NCBI GenBank assembly: GCA_037447655.1
Contig: JBBHKE010001013.1
Span: 268,979-332,978, forward strand
Direction: 5' to 3'
Origin: Zygnema cylindricum
Lineage: Eukaryota; Streptophyta; Zygnematophyceae; Zygnematales; Zygnemataceae
DNA length: 64,000 bases
Numbering within the stretch: the first letter of the stretch is position 1; every line of letters starts with the position of its first letter. The notes beneath the pieces were generated by a model. That model saw only the letters and a program-made list of their open reading frames with translations, was not told the origin of the DNA and did no database searches. The translations under genes and the position numbers were made by a program. Of the stretch, positions 1-9,955 are shown in pieces.

Positions 1-80
1 AGAGGGAGAGGGATAGGGAGCGGGAGAGGGAGAGGGAGAGGGAGAGGGAGAGGGAGAGGGAGCGGGAGAGGGAAAGGGAG

Positions 81-111
<31 letters not shown>

Positions 112-218
112 GAGAGCGGGAGAGGAAGAGGGAGAGGGAAAGGGAGAGGGAGAGGGAGAAAAAGAGTGGGAGAGCGAGAGGGAGAGAGAGAGGGTGAAGG
201 GAGAGAGGGAGAGGGAGA
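1..218. repeat. GA-rich hexamer microsatellite (GGGAGA)n
   Basis: Imperfect tandem GGGAGA units. It lies beyond the donor at 226 on the minus strand, so it is within the last visible intron of the methyltransferase gene. Confidence 0.9.
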
Positions 219-226
219 TGCAATAC

Positions 227-1176
227 CTGAATAAATCCTTCCTTGGTGAATAAATCCTCCAAATATTCTTTTGAAAAAAAATAAGCGAGAGTTCCGTCTT
301 CTCTTTTGTACAAAAACTTTTCCACTTTTTGATTTTTTGAAAACCGAAACATTGCCATATCGTAAAGACCTGTCCATATTTTTTTATTTTTTACGAATTA
401 GATTTTTATAAAAAAAAAGTAAAATAGAAAAAAAGGAAAAAAATTGAAAAAAAAAAGAAAAAAATTGAAAAAAAAAATGTTTAAAAGATGAGTTTGTTAT
501 TTGAAAATAGGAAAAAGTTAAAAACCAAAAACGAAGTTTAAGAAAAACAAAGTTTGCAAAAAGGATTTTTTTTTCTTTTTTACAAAAATGAATAAAATAA
601 ATATGTTTGTCGTAATGTGGAGCTCAAATAATTAGGAATAAACAAGGAAAAAATGAATCATTTTTTTATGCAAAATAAGCATAAGTAATGTCCTTTTTTT
701 TGTTTTCTAATAAAATAAAGGGAAAAAAAAGAAGAAATCTTACTATAGTCAATAATAAAATGAGTCTACCAGTTAGAAAAACAAAGCAAACATGATTTTT
801 TTTCTTTTTAATTATATTTCATCTTATTTTATTTTTTATTTTCTATTTTTATTTTTATTTATTTACTTTTTTTTGTTTTTCTTTTTTAATTCATTTTTTT
901 TTTTTTCAATTTACTTTTACGTTAGTTTTTTTTTTTTTTTTCAACATACAAAAGTAAGAAAAAAAAAAAAAAAAAAAATCTCACCGTAGTCTCTAAACAA
1001 AACTAATCCTCCGGGTTTTAAAATTTTCCAAATTTCGGAAATTATTTGAGCCATATTTTTGGGATGGGCCGCCGATAAAGTAAACATCTAAAAAAAAAAA
1101 AAAAAAAAAAAAATGAATAACTAAAGAAAATAGTGAAAGTACAAAAAAAAAGTGTAACAGTTTAGTTTAGCGTCTA

Positions 1177-1211
<35 letters not shown>

Positions 1212-4200
1212 AAACAAACAAACAATTAATAGTAAAAAAATAAAGTACATAAAGAATAAAAATAAAATAAAGCAAAGCAAAGCAAAAAAAAAAACAAAGG
1301 AAGTAAAACAAATGTGAAAAAATTTAGTTTATGAATTACATGCCGATAAAAAAAAAGACTCACCAGCATAACGACGTCAAAATACTTCAATCTCTCAAAT
1401 CCTTCGGTATTACCCTCCAAGAAAACATTTTTTTGCTTTGATTTTTTATTATTTCTAACCTCCCCATTGCCATCCTTCCTTTCCGAGAGACAATTTTCTT
1501 CCCCCCCCCCCCCTCTCCCTCTCCCTCCCCCACTCCCTCTCCCTCTCCCTCCCCCTCACCTTCTCCCTCTCCCTCTCCCTCCCTCTCTCCACCCAATTCC
1601 TCCCTCAGCCTTCCACTCAAACTGTCCACTCCCACGTGACACACAAAGGCCCTAAACCTCTTCTTCCACTCTCCCTCCTCCCCCCCCAGGGCCCCCTCCG
1701 CACTAATTCTGGTGTGGTCTACCGGGAGAGGGAGAGGGAGGGAACAAAAACAACAAAAGAAGAGGCAGTTGGTTTAGGTGGGGGAGGGAGAGGAAGAGGG
1801 AGAGGGAGAGGAAGAGGGAGAGGACGAGGGAGAGGGAGAGGAAGAGGGAGAGGACGAGGGAGAGGGGAGGAGAGGGAGAGGGAGGGAGGGAGGGAGGGAG
1901 GAAAATGACAAAAGAAGAGGGGTTTGGTTGAGGAGCGGGAGAGAAAGAGGGAGAGGGAGGGAGGGAGGGAGGGAAACGGCAAAAAAAGAGGGGTTCGGTT
2001 TAGGAGGGAGAGGGAGACTGGGGGAGAGAGGGAGGGAAACGGCAAAAGAATAGTGCTTTGGTTTATGGGGAAGAGGGAGGGAGGGAGGGAGGGAAGGTCA
2101 ATTATTGGAACTTTAAAAAACTTACGGAACTTGCAACGTTGAAACTTACAACCTCGAAACTTAAAGCTTTGAACCTACAAATTTTGAAACTTGAAATGTT
2201 TCAAATTCAATGTTTTTTATCTTTTAAAGGCTTGAAAATCTTGTTCGAAAATTTGAAAATCTTGAACATTTGAACATTTGAAAACTTGAGCATTTAAAAA
2301 TTTGAAACTCTTGAAGATTTGAACACTTGAACATTGAACATCTGCAAATTCGAAAATCTTGAACATTTGAACATTTGAACATTTGAACATTTGAAGATTT
2401 GAATCTTTGAACATTTGAACATTTAAACCATTTGAACATTTGAAAATTTGAGCATTTGAAAATCTGAAAATCTTGAACATTTGAACATTTGAAGATTTGA
2501 AAATCTTGAAGATTTGAACATTTGGAAATTTAAAAGTTTGAAGATTTGAAAATTTGACGAAAGTTCTGAAAATTAGAAAACTTGAAATATTGAAATCTTG
2601 AAAAATTAAAAAAATTGAAAATTAGTAAATTCGAAAATTTGAAGAAGACTATCACCTGAGAATCGGAATTGCCGTGGATCCACTCCCGCAGCCCACCTCC
2701 AAAACTGACAGCCAATCAGGTGCCGCCACCTGGCCACAAAGTTCCGGAAATTCCGCCAAAATGTACCGCCTTTCCTGGCATTTTTGGAAGCATGGAAAAA
2801 TCCAAAATTACACCGTAAACCGTATTTAGAGCAAAGAAAGTATGAGTGAGAAATTGTGAATTGGGGTTCTTATGGAGTCTTATCCATTCAAATGAAGTCC
2901 CAAAGACGTGACTGTTTTTGAACCATTTAAAAAAATTAAGCAGGGGAGGATATATGTGCGTGTGTGTGTATATATAACAAATGCCATATTAATAACGGTA
3001 ATTAGGTGAACAGCAATGTAACAAATTCTATACAAGGACACCAATATTTCCAAGGAAGGAAGAAGAGGAAGGTTTGCGTTATAGCATGAATTAATTTTAA
3101 TCCCTCTTTTTTCTTTTATTTTTGAGATTTAAGTCAACACTTGAAAGTTTGAAAAGAATGAGGCATATATCTTCTCTTTTTTTGAATGTTAATAAGTTTA
3201 CGTTAAACATTAAAATTATTGCAATACTCTACGTAAGACGAGTGAAAAGTTGACAATTATTTTTATAAAGGTCATTATGAATCTATTTAAACAAAAAACA
3301 ATGAAATGATTGATCGAATAAATTTATACCTTGAAAAACTGAGCTGACGAATGTCTTTTATGGAAATTTTCCCACGCATCAGCTATTTTGGCTGTGTTCA
3401 CTTTCTCTTCCTCGTTTACATCTGACACCGGGAAAAAAAAAAGGGATAAAAAAGGTTGTCAGGAAGTTAAATCGTATTCGGGTAATAATTCGCATTTTCT
3501 CTGTTTTTATAGTTTTAATACTTTGCTTTTAAACTTTCCCTAGCAAGCTTGTGAAAGAATTTTGGAAACCTAGAAAGGAAGGTTTTAAAACTCTACCGAA
3601 AATCACAATTCTCTAAGGCTGTTTTGAAATGAAAATAATTGTCTGTTTGCTTTCCTTCACTAAATACGAAGAAAGCTTGAAAAAAAACCACATTTGGTAC
3701 CAAGAACCCTAATTGGTTGCATTTCACACTAATTACTGTGCACATTTGCTATTTGAGTGAATAAAATTTTGGTTTCAGTTCGTTTATGTTATTGCATGGT
3801 TATAGATGTTTTTGAATTGCAATATAATTATTCTCTCGCTCCCCCTCCCTCTCTCACTCTTCCTCCCTCTCTCCCTCTTCCTCCCTCTCTCCCTCTCTCA
3901 CTCTTCCTCCCTCTCTCCCTCTCTCACTCTTCCTCCCTCTCTCCCTCTCTCACTCTTCCTCCCTCTCTCCCTCTCTCACTCTTCCTCCCTCTCTCCCTCT
4001 CTCATTCTTCCTCCCTCTCTCCCTCTCTCCCCTCCCAAACCAATGACCGCCCTCTCCTACCATCCTCTGTGCTCAAAAATGTCAATTCCTTCCCTCCTTC
4101 TTCCTCCCCCTCCTCCTCCGTCTCTCGCTCTCTCTCCGCCCACTCCCGCAATTGCTCCCATTCGAAGTCGTGAGAGTGGTATGACGTGGCCGCGTGACAC

Positions 4201-4301
4201 GTGTCACCGTCATCTCCACTTGTCCGTTTCGAAAAGTTGTGGAAAGCAATCGGGTGACGGAGAAAGGAGGGCGGAATGACGGGCGAATGACAGGCAGCCA
4301 T
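227..4301 (-). CDS. tRNA 3-methylcytidine methyltransferase, METTL2/6/8 family (multi-exon, 3' end outside window)
   Basis: Predicted to methylate C32 of the tRNA anticodon loop using S-adenosylmethionine. Exons read on the minus strand: 4301-4061 (ATG at 4301; residues 1-80, acidic), 3421-3330 (contains WENFHKRH and ends FFK), 2774-2656 ([12 protein letters not shown], then AdoMet motif [10 protein letters not shown]), about 1727-1600 (contains [10 protein letters not shown]), about 1408-1364 (KYFDVVML), 1087-985 ([10 protein letters not shown], then [13 protein letters not shown]) and 369-227 ([17 protein letters not shown]). Exon phases agree at 4061/3421, 3330/2774, 1364/1087 and 985/369, with GT donors and AG acceptors. 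The order of blocks matches METTL2/METTL8 proteins end to end. The terminal exon lies left of position 1. The strand normally carrying the acidic ribose-binding residue (VYxxDFS-like) was not found between 2655 and 1740, so the gene may be damaged or that exon has diverged. Introns hold GA/CT and TTTGAACA repeats. Family assignment is strong; the exon edges at 1.4-1.7 kb are uncertain. Confidence 0.85.
370..984. other. AT-rich intron of the methyltransferase gene
   Basis: Homopolymer-rich A/T sequence between the exons ending at 985 and starting at 369. No coding signal seen; the T-rich ORF here is compositional. Confidence 0.6.
1500..2100. repeat. CT/GA microsatellite block
   Basis: CTCCCT-type tracts (1500-1600) and GGGAGA/GGAAGAGG-type tracts (1720-2100), with the short near-repeat of GGTTTGGTT at 1920, 1996 and 2056. 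It flanks and partly overlaps the exon containing RAFVCH (about 1600-1727), which may have grown an acidic EGEGE tail from the repeat. Confidence 0.85.
2262..2560. repeat. TTTGAACA minisatellite in an intron
   Basis: Dozens of 8-9 base units of the type TTTGAACAT or TTTGAAAAT in the intron after the exon ending at 2656. ORFs here are repeat artefacts in every frame. This is where the missing AdoMet-fold exon would be expected. Confidence 0.9.
2775..3329. other. intron of the methyltransferase gene
   Basis: AT-rich spacer between the exons 3421-3330 and 2774-2656, bounded by a GTATA donor and a GCCAG acceptor on the minus strand. A short GT/TA microsatellite lies near 2955-2975. Nothing else recognised. 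Confidence 0.7.
3838..4032. repeat. 24-bp CT-rich minisatellite in intron 1
   Basis: At least five near-identical 24-base units of the type CTCTCACTCTTCCTCCCTCT plus CCCT. It lies in the intron between 4061 and 3421 of the methyltransferase gene. The predicted serine/proline-rich ORFs are artefacts of it. Confidence 0.9.
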
Positions 4302-4340
4302 CGCACGTGTCAGGTTTTTGAGAGTGGTTATTTTCCAGCC

Positions 4341-4371
4341 CTTAACCCTAGACCCTAGTCTTAACCCTAAA
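4341..4371 (-). promoter_or_regulatory. telo-box-like AACCCTA cluster upstream of the methyltransferase gene
   Basis: Four ACCCTA-type motifs (two in the form TTAACCCTA) lie 40-70 bases upstream of the start codon at 4301. In plants, telo-box motifs (AAACCCTAA and variants) are common just upstream of genes for the translation machinery. A tRNA-modification enzyme fits that pattern. They could also be a small interstitial telomeric remnant. Confidence 0.4.
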
Positions 4372-4427
4372 TATCAGAGGGAGCGCACGAGTTCGAATAT
4401 TCAAAACTTTTTAAAATCAGTACGCTA

Positions 4428-4637
4428 CACCGCCAATCGCTATTAGCGTTGTGTACGCTAATCCCGTCCCGCTTTTTTTTTTTATTATTCTCAAATAGAA
4501 TTATCCACACTATTTAAAAAAAGCCCTAATTCCTAATTAGAGTAATCGATTTCTTCCAAAATTTCCAAATTCCCAATTAGCGTACACCACGCTAAATAAT
4601 ACTCTAATTTATTTAAGTACTCTAATTTGGCACGCTA
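4428..4637 (+). mobile_element. TA-flanked MITE, left part (interrupted)
   Basis: Starts TA then CACCGCCAATCGCTATTAG. Its interior closely matches the complete 217-bp element at 7573-7789. The right terminus is missing where the next MITE begins at 4638, which suggests nested insertion. Confidence 0.65.
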
Positions 4638-5175
4638 CACCGCGCATCGTTATTAGTGTCAAGGTCACTAATTTGGGTTCTTAAAATTTTGATTTTTTTC
4701 CAAAAATAGTATACGTGATTTAATTTTTCCTTGACGTTAATTGAGGTTCCGTACAAATTAGCGTACAGAACGAAAGTACAATAATATGTAAATAGTGTGG
4801 TGTACGGTCGATGTCAGACCGTACATAAATGTACCTTTTTAGTTTAATATTTTACAAAAAATGAATTAAATCGGACGCGTTCGCATAGGAACGTGCGCTA
4901 ATTAAACGGGATTGGTCTGACATGTAAATAAGTCTGACATGTACGGATATTTAAATTTCACTACGGTGTACTATTTTTTATATTTTGTACGGATACATAT
5001 AATAATGTGTATATTCGTACAGAATTTTTTCCATTTTTGCTGTTCCAAATTAGCGTTAACACTGAAATTAGAATAAACCTTTTTTTTTTTTAATTTCAAA
5101 TTCTTAATTAGCGTCAATGACGATATATTTACTTACACACTATTTAAACTTTGACACTAATAACGATGCGCGGTG
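4638..5175 (+). mobile_element. TA-flanked MITE, 538-bp class
   Basis: Begins CACCGCGCATCGTTATTAG and ends with the inverted copy CTAATAACGATGCGCGGTG, flanked by TA on both sides. No ORF. The interior holds many short motifs of the type ATTAGCGTA and its complement. Same class as 6643-7177 and 62220-62758. TA target and short inverted ends suggest a Stowaway-like (Tc1/mariner) MITE. Confidence 0.8.
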
Positions 5176-5187
5176 TAATATCCTCTA

Positions 5188-5385
5188 CACCGCCAATCGC
5201 TATTAGAGTCAAGGATTAAATAGCCTCAAACAACAATTAGCGGTATTGATTCTAATTTAGTTCCTGAGACGAGGCAGATTATAATCCACGTACTTAAATA
5301 GCGTTATTAATTGTATTTCAGGTTTTTTTTTTTTGAAAAAAGGGCACCGAATTGGCGTTATATACTCTAATAGCGATTGACGGTG
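5188..5385 (+). mobile_element. TA-flanked MITE, 198-bp class
   Basis: Inverted ends CACCGCCAATCGCTATTAG and CTAATAGCGATTGACGGTG, each bordered by TA. Non-coding. Confidence 0.75.
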
Positions 5386-5722
5386 TACTGTAAATAAGGA
5401 ATTCGTACATAATCTGGCAAAACGTACAGTTTATCGTCAATATGACGTTTGCACTACGTGGTTTGTTAAAACGCAGTTACATGATAACGGCATGTATTAA
5501 ATCATTATTTGTACTTTTCTACTTAATAAAGTACAATTTTGCACGGTTGTCCGTACTCCACACTATTTAAAACGAACCTATATTAGAATTAAATACGCTA
5601 ATTAAACTTTACCTTAAATAGAATAATGAAAAAATTAGAATCATTTACACTATTTCATGTGATAGAGTCGAAATTTCGAGCGACCGAATTAGAGTAATTT
5701 ACTCTAATTACGATTCGCGGTG
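5386..5722 (+). mobile_element. TA-flanked MITE fragment (right end only)
   Basis: The right terminus ATTACGATTCGCGGTG ends at 5722. The interior matches the right half of the 616-bp element at 40947-41562, including the stretch with GTACAATTTTGCACGG. The left end is missing. Confidence 0.65.
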
Positions 5723-5809
5723 TACTGGATGGCTGCAATATTATAGGCGTAAATGTCGACCGTTGGAAATTTCACTTTTTTAGATTCACAAAGCAATCAT
5801 GCACATCGT

Positions 5810-5855
5810 CCAGTGTGAGGAGACTCTCCTCGGGAGGAGAAATTCCTCACACTGG
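5810..5855. repeat. double hairpin palindrome
   Basis: A perfect 12-base inverted repeat, CCAGTGTGAGGA and TCCTCACACTGG, encloses a second inverted repeat CTCCTC-GG-GAGGAG. It lies in otherwise unassigned DNA (5723-6436), where the minus-strand ORF has no recognisable domain. Confidence 0.6.
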
Positions 5856-6436
5856 TCGCGTACCATTGGTACACGTGAAAACTAGAAAAAAAATCCACCA
5901 CGAACAGGCAATGTGAATCAAACACGTCGTACACGCAATGTGCCTCCCGCCACAGTGTATGAAGGTCGACCGAAATATCTTCGCACGCTCCCTTCTGACA
6001 TCCGCTGACCTTAAAAGTTTGCGGCGCCTTTTTGACATTCCGTTCCGTAATTTTGATTTTCAATTTCAAAATTAAAATCCAATCGCAAAATTTTCGTACG
6101 AGTCATTAACTACCTCCACCCGTACAAATATTATGTACAAATTTTTTGCTTGAATAATATTTCTAGATTTTAAGAATCAGAAAAATAACTTGCGTGGCGC
6201 CAATCATAATTGATAAACGATGTCTACTGGCAAGACATAATGGAAGGACTTGCCGGTAAACACTAGAAATAGACATATCCGCATGTTTACTGGGACTGCC
6301 TAATAGAGAACAGGCCTAAGGTCTTTGTTTCATAAAAACATTAAAAGTCGTGATTTGTGACTGGGAAAGGCATGAGATTGTGTCGATACAACGACATTAT
6401 TCAATATTCAATTAAAAGTTATAGTACGCTACAATA

Positions 6437-6635
6437 CACCGTGAATCGTTATTAGCGTATATAAATTATTTGTGTGAAGAAAAATTTAGTGTCATTCATT
6501 CTTATTTAGTGCTAGGAGACGTGGTAGATTATGGTCCACTTCCTTAAATAGTGTAATTTATTATATTTAAGGTATCAATGTCAAAATTTTGGGGTGCCGA
6601 TATAGCGTACATAAGGTTAATAACGATTCACGGTG
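6437..6635 (+). mobile_element. TA-flanked MITE, 199-bp class
   Basis: CACCGTGAATCGTTATTAG at the left and the inverted AATAACGATTCACGGTG at the right, with TA flanks. Close relative of 7229-7434, 32103-32301 and the interrupted copy at 38231. Confidence 0.8.
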
Positions 6636-6642
6636 TACTGTA

Positions 6643-7177
6643 CACCGCAAATCGTTATTAGTGTCAAAGTCACTAATTTGGGTTCTTAAAATTTTGATTT
6701 TTTTCCTCAAATAGGATACATGATTTTAATTTTTCCTTGACTTTAATTAAGTTACTGTACAAAATAGCGTAAAGAACGAAAGTATAATATTAAAATAGTG
6801 TGGTGTACGGTAGATGTTAGACCGTACATAATTGTACCTTTTCAAGTGAAAATTTTACAAAAAATGAATTAAATCAGACGCGCACGCGTAGGAACGTGCT
6901 CTCAATAAACGGGATTAGTCTGACACGTAAAGAAGTCCGACATGTACCGATATTTAAATTTCACGACGGCGTGCGATTTCTAATATTTTGTACGGATACA
7001 TATATTAATGTATATAATCGTACGGCAATTATTCCATTTTTGTTGTTCCCAAATTAGCATAATGCCGAAATTAGAATACAACTTTTTCCTTTAAAATTTA
7101 AATTATTAATTAGCATCAATTACGGTATATTTTCTTCAACACTATTTAACCTTTGACACTAATAACGATTCGCGGTG
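6643..7177 (+). mobile_element. TA-flanked MITE, 535-bp class
   Basis: Inverted ends CACCGCAAATCGTTATTAG and CTAATAACGATTCGCGGTG with TA flanks. Highly similar to 4638-5175 and, inverted, to 62220-62758. It begins seven bases after the preceding MITE ends. Confidence 0.8.
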
Positions 7178-7228
7178 TACTGTATAGTACAGTAAAACGA
7201 TTCCGATGTATTACTGTAGTATGATGTA

Positions 7229-7434
7229 CACCGTGAATCGTTATTAGCCTTATGTACTCTATATCGGCACCCCAAAAGTTTGACATTGATACCTTAAATA
7301 GAATAAATTAGACTATTAAAGGACGTGGACCATAATCTGCCACGTCTCCTAGCACTATATTAGAATGAATGACGCTAATTTTTTCTTTACTCTAATAATT
7401 TCTATAGTCTAATAAGTAATAACGATTCAAGGTG
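7229..7434 (-). mobile_element. TA-flanked MITE, 206-bp class
   Basis: CACCGTGAATCGTTATTAG at the left and AATAACGATTCAAGGTG at the right. Same family as 6437-6635 in the opposite orientation. Confidence 0.75.
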
Positions 7435-7568
7435 TAGTGTTGGGTATCGAGGACCACTTTCCTTTATTCGATATGTACCGAATTTTAGGTACCCGATAAT
7501 CGATATATTGCTTCGATATATCGATGCAGCTAGCAGTACTAGCTGCTACTGGTAGTACTAGTGCTGCA
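7435..7568 (+). mobile_element. hAT-like element fragment (TAGTGTTGGGTATCG terminus)
   Basis: Begins TAGTGTTGGGTATCG, the end of the family complete at 39906-40712, and carries its CGATATATCG-type palindromes. It ends in a GTACTAG-rich palindromic stretch with no right terminus. Confidence 0.5.
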
Positions 7569-7572
7569 ACTA

Positions 7573-7789
7573 CACCGCCAATCGTTATTAGCGTTGTGTA
7601 CGCTAATTCCGTCCCGCTTTTTTTTATTTTTATTCTCAAATAGAATTATCCACACTATTTCAAAAAAACCCTAATTCCTAATTAGAATAGACGATTTCTT
7701 CGAAAATTTTCAAATTCCCAATTAGCGTAAACCACGCTAATTATTCGTATACTCTAAAAAAACTTACACGCTAATAACGATTGGCGGTG
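7573..7789 (+). mobile_element. TA-flanked MITE, 217-bp class
   Basis: A complete copy with nearly perfect ends CACCGCCAATCGTTATTAG and CTAATAACGATTGGCGGTG, bordered by TA. It is the intact reference for the interrupted copy at 4428. Confidence 0.85.
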
Positions 7790-8009
7790 TAGTTTTTTGC
7801 CTCTTCCCAAGAGGCGGAGTGGCTTCCATACTACGGTGCTAATACCCCATTCTCCTTGCCTCCATAGACCCCACCTTGTCGTTCCAACCATAGAGTGTTA
7901 TATAAGTCTCTTCAAGCCTATACTTCTTGCTCTTCTTAAAGGTTATAAACCCTTTCAATTTTACTTCCAGTCCAACTTCCGCCTACAACACTGCAACCCG
8001 CCCACAAAC

Positions 8010-8155
8010 TGTTAAGATCCGTAGAATTGAGGCTTAGAGTGGAAGATCTCGTAAAAGGGAATGATGAGCCGACCAGATTGGCCGGCTCAATTTTCCCAAG
8101 TGTGGGACATGCCAATTCTCAGCTTTCACAAATATCTAACATGGTATGAGAGCCA
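8010..8155 (+). mobile_element. LTR end plus primer-binding site (TRIM-like)
   Basis: TGTTAAGATCCGTAG to AATATCTAACA (8010-8142) is directly followed by TGGTATGAGAGCC, one mismatch from the initiator tRNA-Met primer site TGGTATCAGAGCC. A purine-rich GAGGCGGAGTG follows at about 8190. No coding sequence. The layout fits a terminal-repeat retrotransposon in miniature or a remnant. A second matching LTR was not found. Confidence 0.45.
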
Positions 8156-8562
8156 GATGGGATTGCGGATGTAATTATTGACTTCCCCGTGAGGCGGAGT
8201 GTTGGATTGACACGTGGACGCTGGTTCAATATGGTGTGTAATGTGGTATGCCCACACTCGAAGCCGCTTAAAATAAATCGGTAATTACCCCCCAGTGTTG
8301 GAAGTGGGCGTGGTGAGAAACGAATTCGAGGTACGAGAGGGGGTGATAAACGAGGTGGCGAAGAGGGTGGGAGGGGCGACTATTGGAAATGGTGGTTATA
8401 CAATTGGTGAAGAAATAAACACATTGCATTCAAATAACAATAGTTGCATTTTTCAAAGTCGTGAAGTAGTATTTTTTGTCTTGGGTTACTCTTCTACTTA
8501 CAAAAAAAATAATGTTCGTGATTTTTTTGACTATTTGTATCGATTGTCAACAATAAAAATGC

Positions 8563-9038
8563 TAGTGTTGCATATCGGTAGGGTTTTGCCGATGACCGAT
8601 ATGTTTATTTTTTGGCTAACCGATAATCGATATATTAGCACGATATATGGGTACTGGTGTTATCGCGATATAAAAATGATAAAATCGATTTTTTCATCAC
8701 TGTCGGTTTTTTATCGCGATAACACCGGTATCGATAACTATCGTCGAAAAATGTACGGTTTATATCGTATAGTTCTACGGGTTATTCCACGGACACGTCG
8801 CCAACCCTTCCTCCTCCCCCCCCTCCCCACTGATTTCAAAAAACAATCACGATATTTGCTTGGTTTCGACACTATACAACATACTATACACTACTATTTT
8901 AAATTGTTTTGTATTGTTAATGTGCTGCGCTGTTCGTATTGAACTCCTATTATATAAAGTACAGAAGAGATTGTCATGCGTGGTATGCCACGCTAAATAC
9001 ATTAGTAATATAATACAATATATTATAAAGTGTAATTT
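8563..9038 (+). mobile_element. hAT-like element, right end replaced by a copia LTR
   Basis: Starts TAGTGTTGCATATCGG and carries the TTATCGCGATAACACCGG motifs of this family, with an AT-rich middle resembling 60734-61207. It is cut at 9038 by the LTR starting at 9039. The 215-residue ORF running across its left boundary is therefore not a gene. Confidence 0.55.
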
Positions 9039-9955
9039 TGTGACCTCCATTGGCCCACAGAATATCCAACTTATATAAATCCTCTAGGATAGAATCGCCC
9101 TTCCGACTTTCAGATCAAGTAACAACCACCCGATCAGACAAGATTTTTGACCAACTTCACCCCTGTAAGGAACTGACTCCCTTGAGTTAGACGCAAAAAG
9201 AATCACTGAATTTCCTCCTCTGAGCAGTGAGTTATGAGTGGCCAAAGATAACCTATTTATACCAAAAGGTCACGTGGAGATAGGCGCCTCAAAAACACTA
9301 AGTCCCTAAACCTCTACTCACACCTAACTACTACTATACCCTAGACCTATGAGAAGACTATACAGTACAAGAAGGTATAGTGGCCGCTGTACTTCTTGTA
9401 CGGCCATTGTACGACATGGCCTTCTAGTTTACGACCGCCAGCTTGAGAGCCTTGGTTCCTCCTCTCGTCTTCTCCGGTAGCCAATGATATACTGCCACGT
9501 GGCATTGCGTGAGATTGTTCCCCAATAGCTACCAAAAGTTCATTCTAGGTTTGTGGTTAAAATGACGACCGTGCGATCGTGTTAATTTAAAAGGTCCTAT
9601 CCGCGTCCGTGCATTTTATCAATTTATATATACAACTTCGTCCGTTCGTTCTGTTAAATGAATTAAACGCCGCGGTAATGTTGAAATAATTACCACGCCC
9701 CATGTATGTAACTATTCTTTTACGACTTGTTGGATAAGGCGGACGGCTACTTTCACCGGCGGTGACTGTGTAGGACTAGGATCAAATCTTGGTCTAGTCA
9801 CATAAATTTTTATTAGAGGTTCTGTCCTCTGTGTGTCTCCTTACCTGCCTCAACTGCTTAAAGGTAGCCATGGTTGCCTAAGTCTCAGTGACTACAACAA
9901 GTAAATAGACTTAAAGTGGCGGCTAGGACAAGCAACTAGGAAATTCATTTCAACA
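9039..9955 (-). mobile_element. copia LTR (element A, 3' LTR)
   Basis: On the minus strand it starts TGTTGAAATGAATTT just after the purine tract AAAAATAAAGAGAG and ends GGAGGTCACA. Related to the LTRs at 16231, 19246, 24560 and 58748. It carries an antisense tRNA-like B-box region near 9765-9785 (GGATCAAATCTTGG). Confidence 0.75.

Noticed and set aside
1387-2053. Several ORFs on both strands rich in EGEGE, PLPLP or RGRGR
   Set aside because: They are translations of GA/CT hexamer repeats. Only the RAFVCH part near 1600-1727 is kept, as an exon of the methyltransferase gene.
2217-2480. Overlapping Phe/Ser/Asn-rich ORFs on the minus strand
   Set aside because: Every frame is open because the 8-9 bp TTTGAACA unit lacks stops; this is repeat, not protein.
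3757-4279. Serine/leucine/proline-rich plus-strand ORFs
   Set aside because: Produced by the 24-bp CT minisatellite, and antisense to exon 1 of the methyltransferase gene.
4341-4371. Chromosome-end telomere array
   Set aside because: There are only four degenerate ACCCTA motifs, and gene exons lie on the far side of them. Better read as telo-box elements or a small interstitial remnant.
5797-6069. A 90-codon minus-strand ORF between MITEs
   Set aside because: It includes the double hairpin and shows no recognisable motif or leader.
8295-8942. A 215-codon plus-strand ORF
   Set aside because: It crosses the left end of a hAT-like element at 8563 and has no domain.
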